Positions 63,204-64,000 of a stretch of 64,000 bases of DNA are shown here, piece by piece. Source of the DNA: Bradyrhizobium niftali. Its GTDB lineage: Bacteria; Pseudomonadota; Alphaproteobacteria; Rhizobiales; Xanthobacteraceae. Under the pieces are notes generated by a model. The model did no database searches and was not told the origin of the DNA. It saw only the letters and a list, made by a program, of their open reading frames with translations. Position 1 is the first letter of the stretch, and each line of letters begins with the position of its first letter. The position numbers and the translations under genes are program-made. The DNA lies in the NCBI RefSeq assembly GCF_004571025.1, contig NZ_SPQT01000017.1, positions 62,001-126,000 on the forward strand, in the 5' to 3' direction.

Positions 63204-63431
63204 GTGTTCCTCGCTTTGCGGCTCTTCTGCGCAGCCCTGGGGCGCGCCGGCCTTCGTTCTTGTTTTCGATTCTGGACGTTTGCGCGATGAACCTAGCATG
63301 AAGGTCGCGTTTGCGGGAACGTCCCCGGCTGCGACGCTTGTGCAGACCTGCCTCGGCTGCCGAACCGGAAGCGCACTTCCGTCGACGCCCGCCGTGCCCT
63401 ACTGTGCCGCGATCAACCTGGATTGGGGATC

Positions 63432-64000
63432 ATGAGCCGCTTCTGGAGTCCGGTCGTCCACACGCTTTCGCCCTACGTCCCGGGCGAGCAGCCGAAGCAG
63501 GATGGCATCGTCAAGCTCAATACCAACGAGAATCCCTATCCGCCCTCGCCGCGCGTGCTGGCGGCGATTGCGTCGGCTGCGGAGCGGCTACGTCTCTATC
63601 CAGATCCGCGCGCCACGCGCCTGCGCGAGGCGATCGCAGCGTATTGCGATGTTGCGGCCGAGCAGGTGTTCGTCGGCAACGGCTCCGACGAGGTTCTGGC
63701 CCACACCTTCCCGGCCCTTCTCAAGCACGACAGGCCGCTGCTGTTTCCCGACGTCACCTACAGCTTCTACCCTGTCTATTGCCGCCTCTATGGCGTAGCT
63801 CACGAGGAGGTGCCGCTCGATGCCGCGATGAGGATCGAGATCGCCGGCTACAGGCGGCCATCGAGCGCCATTCTTCTCTGCAATCCGAATGCGCCCACCG
63901 GCATCGCCCTTCCGCGCGAGGCGATCGCGGCGCTGGTCGCCGAAAATCCAGACCGGCTGGTGGTGGTGGACGAGGCCTATGTCGATTTCGGCGCCGAGAG
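63432..64000 (+). CDS. hisC: Histidinol-phosphate aminotransferase (3' part outside window)
   Basis: The first ~189 residues of a fold-type I PLP enzyme: SPYVPGEQPKQDGIVKLNTN, ENPYPPSPRVLAAI, FVGNGSDEVLAHTFPALL, ILLCNPNAPTGIALP. These match HisC, which makes histidinol phosphate in histidine synthesis, though related aromatic or imidazole aminotransferases share them. The PLP-lysine region lies beyond the window edge. Confidence 0.88.
   Translation, partial: MSRFWSPVVHTLSPYVPGEQPKQDGIVKLNTNENPYPPSPRVLAAIASAAERLRLYPDPRATRLREAIAAYCDVAAEQVFVGNGSDEVLAHTFPALLKHDRPLLFPDVTYSFYPVYCRLYGVAHEEVPLDAAMRIEIAGYRRPSSAILLCNPNAPTGIALPREAIAALVAENPDRLVVVDEAYVDFGAE

Overview
The window is a high-GC alphaproteobacterial chromosome segment. 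Gene content and style (lanthanide-type methanol dehydrogenase followed by its cytochrome, glutathione-dependent formaldehyde oxidation, DUF892 protein, small Hsp20 and Lon next to an HU gene, many palindromic intergenic repeats) point to Bradyrhizobium or a close relative. This is inferred from recognised families; no database search was possible. I see no rRNA, tRNA, CRISPR array, phage or intact insertion sequence.

Layout. 1-7 kb: a class II aldolase cut by the window edge, a broken marC, a DUF892 ferritin-like gene, an Hsp20 gene, lon with a tiny basic ORF, HU and a thiolase. 7.2-13 kb: a Tat-exported GH1 beta-glucosidase divergent from a three-gene sugar ABC importer, and beyond it a truncated second copy of the 5' end of the GH1 gene. 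13.3-18 kb: an M48 metalloprotease gene, then a tight three-gene set encoding a Gln/Gly-rich protein with three internal helical repeats, a 152-residue helical protein and a cytoplasmic-looking subtilase with a prodomain and an inserted beta domain. I recognise no described system here, and it is the best candidate for something new. 18-19.7 kb: small conserved ORFs and a GrlR-like gene.

19.7-60 kb is one large PQQ/lanthanide/C1 island. It holds a TonB-dependent receptor, a NarX-type kinase and NarL-type regulator, fghA, an ABC transporter set of the PQQ-associated type (binding protein, beta-propeller, ATPase, ABC-2 permease, exported partner), a CXXCW protein with a MoxJ-like binding protein, a zinc metallohydrolase with a SoxYZ-like carrier, and a NitT/TauT-type ABC transporter with a pentapeptide-repeat protein. 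Next come an outer membrane protein gene, a stand-alone pqqA and a lanmodulin-like four-EF-hand gene. These are followed by a xoxF-like dehydrogenase with cytochrome c and XoxJ, an AraC regulator, the classical xoxF-xoxG-adhI-gfa operon, a two-subunit molybdenum hydroxylase, and a third PQQ dehydrogenase lacking the vicinal disulfide with a Rieske-like protein upstream. All three PQQ dehydrogenases carry the second Asp expected of lanthanide enzymes. The proposed flow is: lanthanide capture (TonB receptor, ABC system, LanM), alcohol oxidation by PQQ dehydrogenases to formaldehyde or another aldehyde, then Gfa/AdhI/FghA oxidation to formate.

60-64 kb: a truncated haemoglobin gene, a 3-hydroxyacyl-CoA dehydrogenase, an FAD-linked oxidase and the start of hisC. 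Many gene ends in the window are flanked by three families of long palindromic repeats. Strong intercistronic hairpins follow the Gln/Gly-repeat gene, pqqA and xoxF, the positions where a higher level of the first product would make sense.
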